A stretch of 7,027 bases of DNA from Bacteroidales bacterium. GTDB lineage: Bacteria; Bacteroidota; Bacteroidia; Bacteroidales; UBA932. The stretch spans positions 1 through 7,027 of the forward strand of contig JALOCI010000089.1 of assembly GCA_023227835.1 (NCBI GenBank), given 5' to 3'. The notes under the pieces were generated by a model that was not told where the DNA came from, did not search any database, and worked only from the letters and a program-made list of their open reading frames with translations. Positions 5,404 to 7,027 of the stretch are shown here, piece after piece; within the stretch, counting starts at the first letter, position 1, and every line of letters starts with the position of its first letter. A program made the translations under genes and the position numbers.

Positions 5404-6558
5404 TTAAAGTTTCTCTATTCCGATTCCGGGTTTGTCGCTCAAAGTTATCTTTCCGTCTACGATTGTCATCCCTTTGAATACATCGTTTGCGATAAGCAGA
5501 TTGCCGTCCAGGTCAGCCCACTCAGTTTCAGGTGCAATCTGAGCTGCAGCAGATATAGCGCAAGATGTCTCTGTCATACACCCGACCATAAGCCTCATGT
5601 GTAATGCCTTGGCAAGAGAAACCATCTCTCTGGCCTCTCTCATACCTGTACATTTCATAAGTTTGATATTTATTCCATGATATGCTCCCTTGAGCTTAGG
5701 TATGTCTGTCAGTCTCTGACATGCCTCATCGGCAATTATCGGCAGGGGACTTCTCTCCGAAAGCCATGCTGTCTCATCAAGCATATATTTTGACATAGGC
5801 TGTTCAATCATGCTTACATTTCTCTCATTCAGCCAGTTTATCATCTCCAGGGCATAATGTTTCTCTTTCCATCCCTGATTTGCATCAACACATATTGTGG
5901 TATCGGTGACAGACCTTATAGTATTAATCATCATCTTGTCAGTTGCCTCATCCCTTCCCAGCTTAACCTTGATAACCTTATATGGTGATGCCTCGCGTGT
6001 CTTCTCTTTGACCACATCTTCCTTATCAAGTCCGACGGTAAAAGAGGTACATGGAGTTGTTGCCGAATTGAATCCCCATATTTTCCACCAAGGTTGCCCC
6101 ATAATCTTTCCGACCAAATCATGCAGTGCAATATCCACCGAGGCTTTAGCTGCTGTATTGTTAGTTGTTATAGAGTCAACATAAGTCAATATATCCTGCA
6201 ACTCAAACGGCGAACTGAAGCGGGAAAGGTCCACTCTTTTCAGGAATTCGATGACAGAAGCCTGCGTCTCTCCCAGATATGGCGGCATAGCTGCCTCTCC
6301 GTATCCTACAAACCCGTCATATGAAATCTCTGTAAGCACAATAGGAGTCGTGGTCCTGGAACTGTTTGCTATTGTGAAGACATGTCTCATCTGGGCATCA
6401 AAAGTCCTGAATGTAAGTTCCATCTTCTTGCTTGAACTCCGTTTCTGGCTTCCTGTTTTTGCCAATAGGTCAAAAGGGTTGATGACCGCTGCAGCAGCGG
6501 TAATAATCCCTGCCTTTTTGAGAAAGTCTCTTCTTGAACTTGTAATCGTCTCTTTCAT
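5404..6558 (-). CDS. Dipeptide epimerase (L-Ala-D/L-Glu type), enolase superfamily, with twin-arginine leader
   Basis: Members of this muconate-lactonizing subgroup invert the second residue of a dipeptide, typically L-Ala-D-Glu from peptidoglycan to L-Ala-L-Glu. At 384 residues it has the full two-domain fold. The catalytic set is complete: KVK with lysines 197 and 199, metal ligands D225 (VDAN), E252 (IEQP) and D277 (ADEA), the second general base K299 (NIKLMK), and a DxD at 349-351 (WADLDGN), which in known dipeptide epimerases binds the substrate's amino group. The N-terminus has SRRDFLKK (8-15) and an alanine-rich hydrophobic stretch (about 17-26), a twin-arginine signal without a lipobox cysteine, so export is likely. 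A start at M46 would give a cytosolic form, but the M1 start lies 11 bases after the NlpC/P60 stop and the leader is convincing. It is equivalent to YkfB in the B. subtilis ykf cluster. Exact substrate preference is inferred. Confidence 0.93.
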   Translation of the reverse strand: MKETITSSRRDFLKKAGIITAAAAVINPFDLLAKTGSQKRSSSKKMELTFRTFDAQMRHVFTIANSSRTTTPIVLTEISYDGFVGYGEAAMPPYLGETQASVIEFLKRVDLSRFSSPFELQDILTYVDSITTNNTAAKASVDIALHDLVGKIMGQPWWKIWGFNSATTPCTSFTVGLDKEDVVKEKTREASPYKVIKVKLGRDEATDKMMINTIRSVTDTTICVDANQGWKEKHYALEMINWLNERNVSMIEQPMSKYMLDETAWLSERSPLPIIADEACQRLTDIPKLKGAYHGINIKLMKCTGMREAREMVSLAKALHMRLMVGCMTETSCAISAAAQIAPETEWADLDGNLLIANDVFKGMTIVDGKITLSDKPGIGIEKL

Positions 6559-6569
6559 TTGAGTTTAGT

Positions 6570-7027
6570 TTATTTTTTCGGGAAATACCATGGATGATTT
6601 CTTATTGTCAGAATGCCATCTCCCTCAACCTTGTCAATCCGGGTGATCACTCTTCTTGCTCTTACCAAACGGGTAGAACCCTCATAATAATTTGCAGCAT
6701 CCGGCAGTAAAGAGTTTATTCTCACAGATGTGGCAGAATGAATAAATTCACCTTTACCTATATAAATAGCGACATGAGAAATTCTCTCTTTTTTATCCTT
6801 TGTCGCTTTTGATCCGAAGAACAACAGATCTCCTGCCTGTAAAGCTGCAAAATTATTTGCGAGGCTGATACTGTCTCCGAATTTTGCCTGTTGTGAGGCA
6901 TCTCTTTCAAGTATCACTCCGTTCAGGTAATATGTTGTTTTTGTAAACCCTGAACAATCCAGGGCTTTGATAGATGTTCCCCCCCACATATAAGGGAAAC
7001 CCACAAACTGTCTTGCTGTGTTTATAA
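6570..7027 (-). CDS. NlpC/P60 cysteine peptidase, C-terminal part (YkfC-like, probable gamma-D-Glu-diamino acid endopeptidase)
   Basis: The N-terminus lies beyond the right edge; 151 residues are visible, reading in from about INTARQFVGFPYMWGG. This is the NlpC/P60 catalytic domain: DCSGF holds the nucleophilic cysteine (codon 6954-6956), SHVAIYIG the catalytic histidine (6774-6776) and FIHS the probable third residue (6738-6740). YkfC-type members cut between D-Glu and the diamino acid of murein peptides with a free N-terminal L-Ala and carry SH3-like domains before the catalytic domain, which would be in the missing part. A methionine-like start near 7004 is not real: that codon is GTG inside the conserved fold. 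Stop codon and the downstream epimerase start are 11 bases apart, so the two form an operon and likely act in sequence. Specificity is inferred from family and neighbour. Confidence 0.92.
   Translation of the reverse strand, partial: INTARQFVGFPYMWGGTSIKALDCSGFTKTTYYLNGVILERDASQQAKFGDSISLANNFAALQAGDLLFFGSKATKDKKERISHVAIYIGKGEFIHSATSVRINSLLPDAANYYEGSTRLVRARRVITRIDKVEGDGILTIRNHPWYFPKK

Noticed and set aside
1..7027. CRISPR arrays, tRNA or rRNA genes, phage or toxin-antitoxin modules
   Set aside because: No regularly spaced repeats, no tRNA-like cloverleaf and no such protein families are visible; the window is densely filled by the listed genes.

Overview
This window comes from a Bacteroidota (Bacteroidetes) chromosome, most likely order Bacteroidales. 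The evidence is a SusC-type receptor with an N-terminal carboxypeptidase-regulatory-like domain, several good matches to the Bacteroidota sigma promoter (TTTG, 19-21 bases, TAnnTTTG), no clear Shine-Dalgarno sites, and a small protein that resembles ones I recall only from Bacteroidales. Genus cannot be fixed from this sequence.

Layout, left to right. Bases 1-114 do not belong to the neighbouring gene and look like the edge of an inserted element; a plus-strand frame there ends at base 84 and could be the tail of a transposase. Next is the N-terminal part (about 437 genuine residues) of a SusC/RagA TonB-dependent receptor on the minus strand, cut off where the foreign sequence begins. Bases 1426-1622 hold a candidate receptor promoter and the terminator of the next gene. 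Then come pnp (polynucleotide phosphorylase) and rpsO (ribosomal protein S15), both minus strand, in the classic rpsO-pnp order. Each has its own terminator and promoter, and pnp has a structured leader. A divergent plus-strand gene for a YgjP/WLM-type zinc metallopeptidase follows. Its promoter interleaves with that of rpsO.

The right end is a minus-strand operon read from the window edge leftward: an NlpC/P60 peptidase (N-terminus outside the window), an enolase-superfamily dipeptide epimerase with a twin-arginine leader, and a 92-residue protein of unknown function. Spacings are 11 and 15 bases. The first two fit peptidoglycan peptide turnover: the peptidase would release L-Ala-D-Glu and the epimerase would convert it to L-Ala-L-Glu. 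This operon converges on the metallopeptidase gene with an 8-base overlap of the coding ends. Its apparent intrinsic terminator lies inside that opposing gene.

Most of the window is ordinary housekeeping sequence and I see no clearly new multi-gene system. The points most worth checking are the receptor/foreign junction, the pnp leader (an apical loop that can pair with the region just before the start codon), the terminator embedded in the opposing gene, and the unknown protein tied to peptidoglycan genes.
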